A stretch of DNA of 64,000 nt from JBKHXF01 sp046566145 (GCA_046566145.1 JBKHXF010000027.1:8101-72100), one strand, 5' to 3'; counted from the stretch's first letter, positions 25,867-34,237 are shown. The notes: generated by a model not told the origin, from the sequence alone. Translations and numbers: made by a program.

Positions 25867-26872
25867 CCGGCAGCCAGACGTGGAAGGTGGCGCCCTCGCC
25901 CTCCACCGAGTCGCACCACACCCGGCCACCCTGCGCCACCGCGAGCCCCCGGGTGATGTAGAGGCCCAGCCCCGTGCCGGAGCGGCGGGTGTCCCGCCCA
26001 CGTCCGAACTTCTCGAAGATGGTCCGCACCTGGTCGGCCGGGATGCCCGGGCCCTCGTCGCGCACCGACAGGTGGACCCCCGACCCGTCCCTCGACGCCC
26101 CCACGGACACCACGCTGTCGGGGGCGTACTTGAGCGCGTTCTCGACCAGGTTGGTGAGGATCTGCTCGACCTTGTCGGGGTCGGCGTGGATGGTCCCGAC
26201 GCCGTCGAGGTCGAGGGTGACCTCGCGGTCGGTGCCGTCGGGGCGGTGACGCGCCTTCTCGACCACCTCGCCGGCGAGCTCGGCCACGTCGACCCGCGTG
26301 CGGTGGAGCTGGACCCGCCCAGCGTCGATCCGCGAGACGTCGAGCAGTTCCTTGAGCAGCCGCGTCACCCGGTCCGCGTCGGCGTTGATGGTCTCGAGCA
26401 TGGTGCGCTTCTGCTCGTCGGAGAAGCGGTCCCACTTGCTCAGCAGCGTCCGGGTGAAGCCCTTGACGCTGGTCAGGGGCGAGCGGATCTCGTGGCTGAC
26501 CGTCGCCACGAGGTCGCTGCGGGCGGCGTCGACCCGCTCCCGTCGCCCCGCCGAGCGGAACGTCAGGGTCACGGCACCGTCGCCGTGGACCCGCCCGGCC
26601 ATCGCGACCGGCCGGCGGCGCCCGTCCGCGAGCACCACGCGCAGGACGCGTTCGGCGATGCGCGACCCCCCGGGCTCGTCGCCGATCGGGTCCCGGCACG
26701 GGTTGCCGACGTCGTCGACCAGCTCCAGCACGTCGGCCAGCGGCTTGCCCACCGTGTCCCCGCCGAGCCCGAGCAGCGCCCGGGCACGGTCGTTGGCGTG
26801 GACGACGTTGCGCGCCCCGGAGACCACGATGACGGCCTCGGGCACGAGGTCGAGCCCCGCGTAGCTCTCCAA
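25844..26872 (-). CDS. Cytosolic PAS sensor histidine kinase
   Basis: A 342-residue soluble kinase without transmembrane segments. It contains a PAS domain (about 5-108), HisKA with His127 in TVSHEIRSPLTSVKGF, and HATPase motifs (NLVENALKYAPDS, DEGPGIP, GTGLGLYITRG). The TTG start is chosen for the AGGAG 8 nt upstream and because the PAS domain begins at once. It lies 28 bp after the trmH-family gene and before pheS, a position I recall being occupied by a similar kinase in other actinobacteria. The signal and partner are unknown. Confidence 0.88.
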   Translation of the reverse strand: MESYAGLDLVPEAVIVVSGARNVVHANDRARALLGLGGDTVGKPLADVLELVDDVGNPCRDPIGDEPGGSRIAERVLRVVLADGRRRPVAMAGRVHGDGAVTLTFRSAGRRERVDAARSDLVATVSHEIRSPLTSVKGFTRTLLSKWDRFSDEQKRTMLETINADADRVTRLLKELLDVSRIDAGRVQLHRTRVDVAELAGEVVEKARHRPDGTDREVTLDLDGVGTIHADPDKVEQILTNLVENALKYAPDSVVSVGASRDGSGVHLSVRDEGPGIPADQVRTIFEKFGRGRDTRRSGTGLGLYITRGLAVAQGGRVWCDSVEGEGATFHVWLPVGETPQV

Positions 26873-26900
26873 CGTCCGCTCCTGGTCCCCCGACGGCCCG

Positions 26901-27686
26901 TCAGCCCGCCGGCGGTCGTGTGCGCCGCGCCGCCTCGTAGACCGTCACGGCGACGGCCGCGGCCAAGTTTAGGGACTCCGCGCGTCCGAACATCGGCACC
27001 CGGGTCCGGACGTCGAGCCGCCCCGACACCTCGGGCGGCAACCCGTGCGCCTCGTTGCCGAAGACCAGGGCCACCGGCGGGTCGACGACGCCGGCGGCGA
27101 AGACGTCCGCGTCTCCCCCGAGGTCCAGCCCGACGAGGCGCTGCCCCGCCGCCCGGCAGGCGGCGACGACCTCGTCGATCGTCACGTCGACGACGAGCGG
27201 CAGGTGCGTGATCGACCCGGTGGTCGAGCGCACCGCCTTGGGGGCGAAGACGTCAGCGCTTCCGGTCGTCAGCACCACGCCGGCGGCGCCGGCGGCGTCG
27301 GCGGTCCGGACGATGGCACCGGCGTTGCCCGGGTCCGCCACCTCGTGGCACACGACCAGGACCCCCGCCCCGACGACGTCCTCGAGTCGCGCGGTGACGA
27401 TGCGGGCGACGGCGACGACCCCCTGGGGGGTGCGCACGTCGGTGAGCCGCTCGAGCACGTGCTCGGTCACGACCGTCACCGGCACGCCGGCATCGGCCCA
27501 GTCGTCGGCCGCCTCGGGCACGACGAAGAGCTCCTCGGCCAGCCCGTCCGCGACCACCTCACCGACCGCGTTCGGACCCTCGACGAGGTAGCGGCCGGTC
27601 GCCCGTCGGCCCTTGGCGCGCTGGAGCCCCGCCACGTCCTTGACGCGGTCGTTGCGCACGGAGGTGATGTCCGGCTCGGGCAGCAC
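26901..27686 (-). CDS. TrmH/SpoU-family RNA 2'-O-methyltransferase
   Basis: About 261 residues. An N-terminal substrate-binding domain (SVRNDRVKDVAGLQRAKGRR, YLVEGPNAV) is followed by the SPOUT knot domain with motif 1 HEVADPGNAGAIVRTADAAG, motif 2 VALVFGNEAHGLP and motif 3 RAESLNLAAAVAVTVYEA. It methylates a ribose in tRNA or rRNA; the exact target is not predictable. I chose the GTG at 27686 (GAGG upstream). The longest frame would start at 27728, inside the rplT terminator hairpin, which makes it unlikely. It sits between rplT and the kinase/pheS genes. Confidence 0.87.
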   Translation of the reverse strand: MLPEPDITSVRNDRVKDVAGLQRAKGRRATGRYLVEGPNAVGEVVADGLAEELFVVPEAADDWADAGVPVTVVTEHVLERLTDVRTPQGVVAVARIVTARLEDVVGAGVLVVCHEVADPGNAGAIVRTADAAGAAGVVLTTGSADVFAPKAVRSTTGSITHLPLVVDVTIDEVVAACRAAGQRLVGLDLGGDADVFAAGVVDPPVALVFGNEAHGLPPEVSGRLDVRTRVPMFGRAESLNLAAAVAVTVYEAARRTRPPAG

Positions 27687-27725
27687 GTCGACCTCGTGGT
27701 CGGGTGTGGTCGGTGCGGCGGGACG

Positions 27726-27763
27726 CACGACGGGCCGGTCCGCGTGGGGACCGGCCCGTCGTG
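27726..27763 (-). terminator. Strong hairpin terminator after rplT
   Basis: CACGACGGGCCGGTCC and GGACCGGCCCGTCGTG form a perfect 16-bp stem with a 6-base loop, starting 13 bp downstream of the rplT stop. This should end most transcripts of the infC-rpmI-rplT operon. Confidence 0.85.
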
Positions 27764-27776
27764 ACGGTGCTGGTGG

Positions 27777-28145
27777 TCAGGCCGCCTGCGACTCGAGGGC
27801 CGACTTGGCGGTCTCGACCAGCGCCTGGAACGACGCGGGCTCGTGGACGGCCAGGTCGGCGAGGACCTTGCGGTCGACCTCGACACCGGCCAGCTTCAGC
27901 CCGTGCATGAAGCGCGAGTAGCTGAGGCCGTCCTGTCGGGCCGCCGCGTTGATCCGGGCGATCCAGAGCTTGCGGAAGTCGCCCTTGCGCTGACGACGGT
28001 CGGCGTAGGCGTACCGCTCGGCGTGGTAGACGGCCTCCTTGGCCACCTTGTACCGACGGCTGCGTGCCCCCCGGAAGCCCTTGGCCCGGTCGAGGATCGC
28101 CTTGTGCTTCTTCTTGGCGTGGACGCCGCGCTTGACGCGTGCCAT
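27777..28145 (-). CDS. rplT: 50S ribosomal protein L20
   Basis: A 122-residue, strongly basic ribosomal protein. The N-terminal extension ARVKRGVHAKKKHKAIL and the core GRRSRRYK-like, DRRQRKGDFRKLWIARINAA and YSRFMHGLK segments are diagnostic. L20 is needed for early 50S assembly and in several bacteria represses its own operon by binding the infC leader. It follows rpmI after 12 bp. Confidence 0.97.
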   Translation of the reverse strand: MARVKRGVHAKKKHKAILDRAKGFRGARSRRYKVAKEAVYHAERYAYADRRQRKGDFRKLWIARINAAARQDGLSYSRFMHGLKLAGVEVDRKVLADLAVHEPASFQALVETAKSALESQAA

Positions 28146-28157
28146 GTGCTCGCCTCC

Positions 28158-28352
28158 TTACTGGTTCAGCAGGCGCTTGACGCGCTTCGCGGGCTCGGGC
28201 GCCAGGACGGCGTCGCCGGCGAGGCGACGCTTGCGGGCCGAGGACTTCTTCTCGAGGATGTGCGCACGGTTGCGCTGCGCCGACATCACCTTGCCGTTCT
28301 TGGTGATGCGGAAGCGCTTCTTCGTGCCGCTGTGGGTCTTCTGCTTCGGCAT
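28158..28352 (-). CDS. rpmI: 50S ribosomal protein L35
   Basis: A 64-residue basic protein beginning MPKQKTHSGTKKRF, the invariant L35 start, and ending KRVKRLLNQ. It lies between infC and rplT, the universal order. It has an ATG start. Confidence 0.97.
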   Translation of the reverse strand: MPKQKTHSGTKKRFRITKNGKVMSAQRNRAHILEKKSSARKRRLAGDAVLAPEPAKRVKRLLNQ

Positions 28353-28378
28353 GGCTGCCTCTGGCTGGTCGGGGTCGG

Positions 28379-28999
28379 TCAGGTGGTCTGTGCGGGGTCG
28401 GGCTCGGCCGCGGCCTCGAGGCCGGGCTCGAGGTCGGGCTCGGGGGCGGCCTCCGGGTCGGTGGCCTCGTCGCCGGGGACCTCCTCGACCCTCCTCTTGC
28501 GGGGGGCGAGGACCATCACCATGTTGCGGCCGTCGACCTTGGGGTAGGCCTCGATGGTGGCGAGCTCGTCCATGTCGTCCGCGAGCCGGTCGAGCAGGCG
28601 CTTGCCGAGCTCGGTGTGGGTCATCTCGCGACCGCGGAACATGATCGTGGCGCGGACCTTGGCGCCGTCGTTGAGGAAGCGTCGGACGTGCCCGGACTTC
28701 GTCCCGTAGTCGTTGTCCGAGATCTTCGGACGCATCTTGATCTCTTTGATCGTGATCTGGGACTGGCGCTTCCGGGCTTCCTTCTCCTTCTGCGCCTGCT
28801 GGTACTTGTGCTTGCCGTGGTCCATGATCCGGCACACGGGCGGGTCCGCGTTGGGCGCGACCTCGACCAGGTCGAGGTCCTGCTCACGGGCACGTCGGAG
28901 TGCCTCCGCGAGCTGGACGATGCCGACCTGCTCGCCGTCGGCGTCGATGAGTCGAACGCGCGGGACCTTGATGTCCGCGTTGATCCGCTGGTCGCTGAT
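28379..28999 (-). CDS. infC: Translation initiation factor IF-3 (ATC start codon)
   Basis: About 206 residues. The N-domain starts SDQRINADIKVPRVRLID, followed by the lysine-rich linker (KHKYQQAQKEKEARKRQ) and the C-domain (KMRPKISDNDYGTKSGHVRRFL). A long acidic tail after RKRRVEEV is not part of the core factor. The start is ATC, with GGGAGG 7 nt upstream. No ATG, GTG or TTG lies at the conserved N-terminus, and rare start codons (AUU, AUC) in infC are the classical basis of IF-3 self-regulation. A nearby in-frame GTG would add unrelated sequence. Confidence 0.94.
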   Translation of the reverse strand: MSDQRINADIKVPRVRLIDADGEQVGIVQLAEALRRAREQDLDLVEVAPNADPPVCRIMDHGKHKYQQAQKEKEARKRQSQITIKEIKMRPKISDNDYGTKSGHVRRFLNDGAKVRATIMFRGREMTHTELGKRLLDRLADDMDELATIEAYPKVDGRNMVMVLAPRKRRVEEVPGDEATDPEAAPEPDLEPGLEAAAEPDPAQTT

Positions 29000-29303
29000 G
29001 CTCCGGCCTCCCTGGGTTCGGGTCTGGGTGATGTCGATCGGGTGCTGCTGGGTCTGGCGGCGGCGGGCCCGGAACGAGGAACGGCGACCCACTGGGTCGC
29101 CGTTGCGTCGACGGGCCGGCGGGTCCCGCCACCTCGGCACCGGCCGGGAGGTCCCGGACGTGGGGTGGACGTGGACGCGGTCGGCGTCGTCGTGGGCGAC
29201 CCGGTGAGGTGCCACGCGCCGCGGGCCCTGCCGGGTGGGACGCCGCTCGCGCGGCGTCCACTTGTGCGTCTGAGGTTGTCGGTCGCCGAGGGTACCAGCC
29301 CGG
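29000..29303 (-). promoter_or_regulatory. infC leader with two perfect hairpins
   Basis: This 304-bp gene-free stretch between the DUF1844 gene and infC contains two perfect inverted repeats. One is 29238-29259 (9-bp arms, loop of 4). The other is 29080-29104 (11-bp arms AACGGCGACCC/GGGTCGCCGTT, loop of 3). Read on the minus strand both would form stable RNA stems in a long 5' leader. Leaders of infC-rpmI-rplT operons in other bacteria control readthrough through L20 or attenuation. No known leader family is recognised by eye. Confidence 0.5.
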
Positions 29304-29753
29304 TCAGCTGCCGGGGACCCACAGCCGTGAGGCCGCCGACTGGGGCGGCGACGGTGCCGGCGCCGGCGGCTCGGTCGCGCCCGGCGCGGAGGTGCCGGCG
29401 GGCTCGTCGAGGTCGTTGGGCTCGGTGTGCCCTTCGGCCTTGGCGGCGGCGACCTCGTGCTCGGCCTCCACCTGCGCCAGGCGGAGCTGGGTCAGCACCT
29501 GCGCGACCTGCTGGCCGAGCTGCGGGTCGACGTGCTTCTCGGAGGCGCCCTGCACCACCGCCGCGAGGTCGAGCAGCAGCCGGCCGTCACGGCGGCCGAG
29601 CTTGACCTGCGCGGCGTTCAGCAGCGCGGACAGCACCTCGGCGACGATCTGGTCGACGGGCGCGGCCCGCATCTGGCCCAGCGCCTCGCGCAGCTCCTCC
29701 TCGGAGGGCTGGCCGCCGGGCCCTGCGAACCCCTGCATCGGGTCGTCGGTCAC
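29304..29753 (-). CDS. DUF1844-family protein
   Basis: A 149-residue soluble protein. The helical core of about 75 residues (VDQIVAEVLSALLNAAQVKLG, LLLDLAAVVQGASEKHVDPQLGQQVAQVLTQLR) matches the DUF1844 pattern, a small protein commonly encoded just upstream of infC in actinobacteria. A Pro/Ala-rich disordered tail follows. The function is unknown; the conserved neighbourhood suggests a link to translation. It has a GTG start. Confidence 0.8.
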   Translation of the reverse strand: MTDDPMQGFAGPGGQPSEEELREALGQMRAAPVDQIVAEVLSALLNAAQVKLGRRDGRLLLDLAAVVQGASEKHVDPQLGQQVAQVLTQLRLAQVEAEHEVAAAKAEGHTEPNDLDEPAGTSAPGATEPPAPAPSPPQSAASRLWVPGS

Positions 29754-29807
29754 GTCGACTCCTGCTCGTGGGGTCCTGCTCGTGTGGTCTGGGGCGGGCG
29801 GCCCGGC

Positions 29808-30053
29808 TCAGTGGTGGTGGCCACCGTCGCCGTGCGGCTCGTCCTTCGCGCCCGCGTAGGCGTCGAAGAAGCCCCACAGGGCGACCAGGATGCCGGCGCC
29901 GAAGGCCCAGACCAGGCCGCTGGTGTCGAGCGCGCCGGCCTCGGCCGAGTGCTCGACGGCCTCCTCGGCGGCGAAGGCGGGGACGGCCAGCAGCAGCAGG
30001 CTCAGCACGGCCACGGAGAGGGCGGCGGTGCGACGGACGGCGGTGCGGATCAC
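29808..30053 (-). CDS. Small exported membrane protein with His-rich C-terminus
   Basis: An 81-residue protein starting at GTG with AGGAG upstream. It has a signal peptide or first transmembrane helix (ALSVAVLSLLLLAVPAFA), an acidic stretch (EEAVEHSAEAGALD), a second helix (GLVWAFGAGILVALWGFF) and the tail KDEPHGDGGHHH. The tail could bind a metal ion. No family is recognised. Translation further upstream is possible but lies over the hisE promoter region and has no coding character. Confidence 0.6.
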   Translation of the reverse strand: MIRTAVRRTAALSVAVLSLLLLAVPAFAAEEAVEHSAEAGALDTSGLVWAFGAGILVALWGFFDAYAGAKDEPHGDGGHHH

Positions 30054-30199
30054 GGTCGGGGCTCCTGGAAGCTCGGGCCTGGTGGGCGTCGGGCGCGAGC
30101 CTACCGACCCGGCCGACGCGGTTCGGAACCGGGCCCGTCCACCCGCACGACTACCCTGCGCCACGCCCACCCCACCCGTCCACCACCGAAGGCCCGCAC

Positions 30200-30463
30200 G
30201 TGAAGCGCTTCGAGGAGCTGTTCGCCGAGCTCGCCGAGCGCGCCGCGACCCGGCCCGAGGGCTCGGGCACCGTCGCGGCGCTCGACGCCGGCGTCCACCA
30301 CATCGGCAAGAAGGTCGTCGAGGAGGCCGCCGAGGTGTGGATGGCGGCCGAGCACGAGTCGCGGGAGCGCGCCGCCGAGGAGATCAGCCAGCTCCTCTAC
30401 CACCTGCAGGTGCTGATGCTGGCCCTCGACCTCGACCTCGACGACGTCTACGCCCACCTCTGA
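30200..30463 (+). CDS. hisE: Phosphoribosyl-ATP pyrophosphatase
   Basis: An 87-residue all-alpha NTP-pyrophosphatase that removes PPi from PR-ATP, step 2 of histidine synthesis. Metal-binding acidic motifs EEAAEVWMAAEHE and EISQLLYHLQVLML are present. HisE is a separate protein from HisI, as is usual in actinobacteria. The GTG start has GAAGG upstream. It is followed by hisG after an 89-bp pyrimidine-rich spacer. Confidence 0.94.
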   Translation: MKRFEELFAELAERAATRPEGSGTVAALDAGVHHIGKKVVEEAAEVWMAAEHESRERAAEEISQLLYHLQVLMLALDLDLDDVYAHL

Positions 30464-30474
30464 CCCGCCCGAGA

Positions 30475-30528
30475 CCCTCCCCTCCCTCCTCCCCTCCCTC
30501 CTCCCCTCCCTCCCTCCTTCCCCCTCCC
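30475..30528 (+). repeat. Pure pyrimidine tract with a 12-bp tandem repeat between hisE and hisG
   Basis: Fifty-four consecutive C/T bases include three exact copies of CTCCCCTCCCTC at 30477-30488, 30489-30500 and 30501-30512, then related units. The complementary strand is G-rich with many GGG and GGGG runs, so quadruplex, i-motif or triplex structures are possible. It fills most of the hisE-hisG spacer, immediately before the hisG ribosome binding site. Confidence 0.92.
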
Positions 30529-30552
30529 ACCGTCCGTCCCACAGGAGCCGCC

Positions 30553-31398
30553 GTGCTGCGCGTCGCCGTGCCCAACAAGGGCGCGCTCTCCGAGCCCGCC
30601 TCGACCATGCTGCGCGAGGCCGGCTACCGGCAGCGCAAGGACACCCGTGAGCTGGTCCTGCAGGACCCCGAGAACGACACCGAGTTCTTCTTCCTGCGAC
30701 CCAAGGACATCCCGACCTACGTCGGCTCGGGGGAGCTCGCGGTCGGCATCACCGGCCGGGACCTGCTGCTCGACAACGGCGCCGACGCCAGCGAGGTCCT
30801 CGCGCTCGGCTTCGGGGGCTCGACGTTCCGCTTCGCCGGGCCCCCCGGCCGCTTCGCGACGGCGGCCGACCTCGCCGGCCACCGCATCGCCACGTCCTAC
30901 GGCGGGCTGGTGCGCCGCCACCTCGCCGAGCTCGGGGTCCACGCCGAGGTGGTCGTCCTCGACGGGGCCGTCGAGACCGCCATCGAGCTCGGCGTGGCCG
31001 ACGCGATCGGCGACGTCGTGTCGACCGGCACGACGCTGCGGCAGGCCGGCCTCGAGACGTTCGGGGAGCCGGTGCTGACGTCCGAGGCGGTCGTGGTGCG
31101 CCGCGCCGGGGCGGAGCCCGACCCGGCGGTGGAGGTGCTGCTGCGGCGCCTGCAGGGCGTCATCATCGCCCGCCAGTACGTGATCATGGACTACGACGTC
31201 CGCGCCGAGCACCTCGACGCGGCCTGCGAGGTCACGCCCGGCCTCGAGTCCCCCACGGTGTCGCCCCTGCACGAGAAGGGCTGGGTCGCAGTGCGCGCCA
31301 TGGTCCGCCGCGCGGAGGCGAACCGGGTGATGGACGAGCTCTGGGACCTCGGCGCGCGGGGGATCCTCGTGACCGAGATCGCCGCCTGCCGGCTCTGA
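30553..31398 (+). CDS. hisG: ATP phosphoribosyltransferase (long form)
   Basis: A 281-residue first enzyme of histidine synthesis. The catalytic domain carries VGITGRDLL, the PRPP loop with VETAIELGVADAIGDVVSTGTTL, and LMDYDV-like sequence. A C-terminal regulatory domain of about 75 residues marks the histidine-inhibited long form, which needs no HisZ. The GTG start has AGGAG upstream. It converges on the helR gene. Confidence 0.95.
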   Translation: MLRVAVPNKGALSEPASTMLREAGYRQRKDTRELVLQDPENDTEFFFLRPKDIPTYVGSGELAVGITGRDLLLDNGADASEVLALGFGGSTFRFAGPPGRFATAADLAGHRIATSYGGLVRRHLAELGVHAEVVVLDGAVETAIELGVADAIGDVVSTGTTLRQAGLETFGEPVLTSEAVVVRRAGAEPDPAVEVLLRRLQGVIIARQYVIMDYDVRAEHLDAACEVTPGLESPTVSPLHEKGWVAVRAMVRRAEANRVMDELWDLGARGILVTEIAACRL

Positions 31399-31419
31399 GC
31401 GAGGGGCCCGGCGGGACGG

Positions 31420-33675
31420 TCAGGCGCTCGCGCTGCGCGGAGGTGTGACGCCGCGCTCCACGCACGCCGACGCGCCCGGCACGACCGCGTCCGGGGCGGC
31501 GACGAGCGTGAGCGAGCGCGTCGCGCGGGTCACCGCCACGTAGAGCTGGTGCAGCCCGACGGCGGACTCGGACGCGATGAGGTCCGGGGCGGCGACCAGC
31601 ACGTCGTCGAACTCGAGACCCTTGACGGTCCGGGGGTCGAGCACCCGGATCCGACCGGTGAGCTCGGTGCGCGCGGGCTCGTCGAGCCCACCGAGCGCGT
31701 CGGCGAGCGCCCGCTCGGCGTCGTCGACGAGCACCAGCGGCGCGACCACCGCGACGGTGCCCTCCCGCGCGCTCGCGGCGGCGACCGCGAGGTCCGCGAC
31801 CGCGTCGGCGACGGCGGCGGCACGGACCAGGACCGGTGGCTCGCCGGTCTCGCGCACCGAGGTGGGGGCCGCGTCGGGGTCGTGGCCGGCGGCCTCCAGC
31901 ACGGCCCGGGCGAGCGCCACGATCTCGGTCGGGGTGCGGTAGTTCACGGTCAGGCCCGTCACCTGCACCTGGCGGCGACCGATGAGGCGGGCGATCTCGT
32001 CCCAGCTGCGCGGCTCGGCCACCCGGCTGCGCTGCGCGAGGTCGCCGACGACGGTCCAGGAGGCGTACGGGCCGCGACGGGCGACCATGCGCCACTGCAT
32101 CGGGGTGAGGTCCTGGGCCTCGTCGACGACGACGTGGGCGAAGTCGGCGTAGTCGGGGTCGTCGACGTCGGCCCGTTCGAGGACGGGTCCGAGGGCGGCC
32201 GACAGCATCGGTGACGCGTCGGCCCCCAGCCCGCCGTCGCGGTCGCCGCGTGACCCGGCCGAGGTGGCGCGGCCCAGCAGCGCTCGGGCCTCGTCGAGCA
32301 GCGCGACGTCGTCGACGCTGAGCGCGCGCCGGCGGGCCCAGCTCGCCACCAGCAGGTCGACCTCGTCGTCGCGCAGCACGCCGGCGGCCGCGGCACGCAC
32401 CCGGGCCGGGTCCTCGATGGCGCCCTGCAGCACGTCGAGCGCGTCGAGCTCGGGCCAGAAGCAGCGGCGGAGCAGGACGGTCTGGGCGGCGTCCGCCACG
32501 GCCGAGTCGAAACCGGCGGAGACACGGTCCTCGGGCACCGCCTGGCCCCCGGCGCGGCGGGCGGCGCGCCACGCCCGCCACAGTGCGGCCCGCAGGGCGT
32601 CCTCCGCGGCGCCGGCGCGCTCGTGGTACCGGCCGCCGTCCTCGGGCCGGACGCGCCCTAGCAGCCGGTCGCGGACCTGTCCGAGCTCGCGGGCGGTCGC
32701 GATCGCGGTGGTGCCGTCGAACGAGACCCGGGTCTCTGGCGGCAGCGGCGGCAGCGCGGCCAGCACGAGCTCGCGCAGCACGTCCGCCATGCGCAGGTCG
32801 CCCTTCACGGCGGCGACCTCCGGGGCGTCCCAGCCCTCGACGGGCACGCCGTGCCCGGCGAACCCGGCGAGCGACCGCAGCACGGCGGCCTCCTCGCCGA
32901 GCCCCGGCAGCACCCGGGAGATGTAGTCGGTGAAGGCGTTGGAGGGACCGACGACGAGCACGCCTCGGCCCTCGAACCGCTCCCGGTTGGTGTAGAGCAG
33001 GTACGCGACGCGGTGCAGCGCGACCACGGTCTTGCCGGTGCCGGGACCGCCCGTCACCACCACGGTGCCGCTCGCGGGCAGCCGGATGATGCGGTCCTGG
33101 TCGGCCTGGATGGTCGCGACGATGTCGCGCATGTGGCCGGTGCGGGTGCGCTGCAGGGCCGCGAGCAGGGACCCCTGGCCGGTCACGGCCTCGAGCCCGA
33201 GCCGGTCGGCGGCCTCGACGTCGAGCAGCTCGTCGTCGAGGTCCTTGAGCCGCGGCCCCTCGGCGGTCAGCGTCCGCCGACGCGCGACGCCCCGGGGCTC
33301 CGCCGCGGTCGCCTGGTAGAACGCGGCCGCGACCGGGGCGCGCCAGTCGACGAGCAGCACGTCGCCGTCGTCGGCGATGACCGACACGCGCCCGACGTGG
33401 AACGCATCGCCGTCGCCGAGGTCGAGCCGCCCGAACACGAGCTGCTCGAGGTCGCCGAACGTGTAGCGGGCGGCCCGGGCGGCGTGGTGGTGCGCGGTGA
33501 CGTCGCGCTCGTAGCGGGCCTGGAACGTCGAGCCGGAGCGGTCGGCCTCGGCCTCGGCGGCCCGGGCCGCCGAGGTGGCCCGGAGCTCGTCGACGCGGTC
33601 GTGCACGGCGCCGAGATGCGCCTGCTCGGCACGCATCGCCACCCGCTTGGACCCGGCCTCCCGGTGCTCGGTCAC
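31420..33675 (-). CDS. helR: HelR/HelD-type RNA polymerase-recycling ATPase
   Basis: A 751-residue UvrD-like superfamily 1 protein. A long N-terminal coiled coil enters the RNA polymerase secondary channel. Next come the family-specific VDWRAPVAAAFYQAT (109-123), Walker A GGPGTGKT (209-216), Walker B VVVDEAQDLTPMQWRM, motif IV/V VKGLEFDDVLVAAP and motif VI LYVAVTRATRSL. In actinobacteria HelR dislodges stalled or rifamycin-bound RNA polymerase and gives rifampicin tolerance. Length and WRAP motif separate it from true UvrD helicases; HelD versus HelR is not absolutely certain. It has a GTG start. Confidence 0.85.
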   Translation of the reverse strand: MTEHREAGSKRVAMRAEQAHLGAVHDRVDELRATSAARAAEAEADRSGSTFQARYERDVTAHHHAARAARYTFGDLEQLVFGRLDLGDGDAFHVGRVSVIADDGDVLLVDWRAPVAAAFYQATAAEPRGVARRRTLTAEGPRLKDLDDELLDVEAADRLGLEAVTGQGSLLAALQRTRTGHMRDIVATIQADQDRIIRLPASGTVVVTGGPGTGKTVVALHRVAYLLYTNRERFEGRGVLVVGPSNAFTDYISRVLPGLGEEAAVLRSLAGFAGHGVPVEGWDAPEVAAVKGDLRMADVLRELVLAALPPLPPETRVSFDGTTAIATARELGQVRDRLLGRVRPEDGGRYHERAGAAEDALRAALWRAWRAARRAGGQAVPEDRVSAGFDSAVADAAQTVLLRRCFWPELDALDVLQGAIEDPARVRAAAAGVLRDDEVDLLVASWARRRALSVDDVALLDEARALLGRATSAGSRGDRDGGLGADASPMLSAALGPVLERADVDDPDYADFAHVVVDEAQDLTPMQWRMVARRGPYASWTVVGDLAQRSRVAEPRSWDEIARLIGRRQVQVTGLTVNYRTPTEIVALARAVLEAAGHDPDAAPTSVRETGEPPVLVRAAAVADAVADLAVAAASAREGTVAVVAPLVLVDDAERALADALGGLDEPARTELTGRIRVLDPRTVKGLEFDDVLVAAPDLIASESAVGLHQLYVAVTRATRSLTLVAAPDAVVPGASACVERGVTPPRSASA

Positions 33676-33763
33676 GTCGGTCTCGCCCCTGTGCGGCTCC
33701 GCCCGGCGGTGGGCGCAGACGGGTTCGACGACCGCCGGCGCACGGATGGCACCGGGCGGGGCG

Positions 33764-34237
33764 TCAGAGCTCCTTGAGCAGGTTCGCGGTCTCGACCGCG
33801 GCGAGCGCCGCCTCCGCGCCCTTGTTGCCGAGCTTGCCGCCGGCGCGCTCGACGGCCTGCTCCCACGTGTCGGTGGTCAGCACGCCGAAGGCGACGGGGA
33901 TGCCGTGGTCGCGCTGCACCGCGGCGCACCCGCCGGCCGCCTCGCCGGCGACGTAGTCGAAGTGGGCCGTGGCACCGCGGACCACCGCGCCGAGGGCGAC
34001 GACCGCGTCGATCTCGCCGGAGGCCGCGAAGCGGCGCGCGACGACGGGCAGCTCCCAGGCGCCGGGGACCCAGGCGACGTGGACGTCGCTCGGCAGGGCG
34101 CCATGGCGCACCACCGCGTCGACCGCGCCGTTGACGAGGCGCTCGACGACGGCGTCGTTGAAGCGCGAGGCGACGATCGCGACGCGCAGGCCGGCGGCGT
34201 CGATGCGGCCGGTGTGGACGTGGACGTCGGGGTTCAC
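33764..34237 (-). CDS. ribH: 6,7-dimethyl-8-ribityllumazine synthase
   Basis: A 157-residue icosahedral-capsid-forming enzyme of riboflavin synthesis. Motifs are IVASRFNDAVVERLVNGA, VPGAWELPVVARR, ALGAVVRGATAHFDYVAGEA and PVAFGVLTTDTWEQAVERAGGKLGNKG, including the catalytic His in AHFDYV. The GTG overlaps the ribBA stop (GTGA). Confidence 0.97.
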   Translation of the reverse strand: MNPDVHVHTGRIDAAGLRVAIVASRFNDAVVERLVNGAVDAVVRHGALPSDVHVAWVPGAWELPVVARRFAASGEIDAVVALGAVVRGATAHFDYVAGEAAGGCAAVQRDHGIPVAFGVLTTDTWEQAVERAGGKLGNKGAEAALAAVETANLLKEL

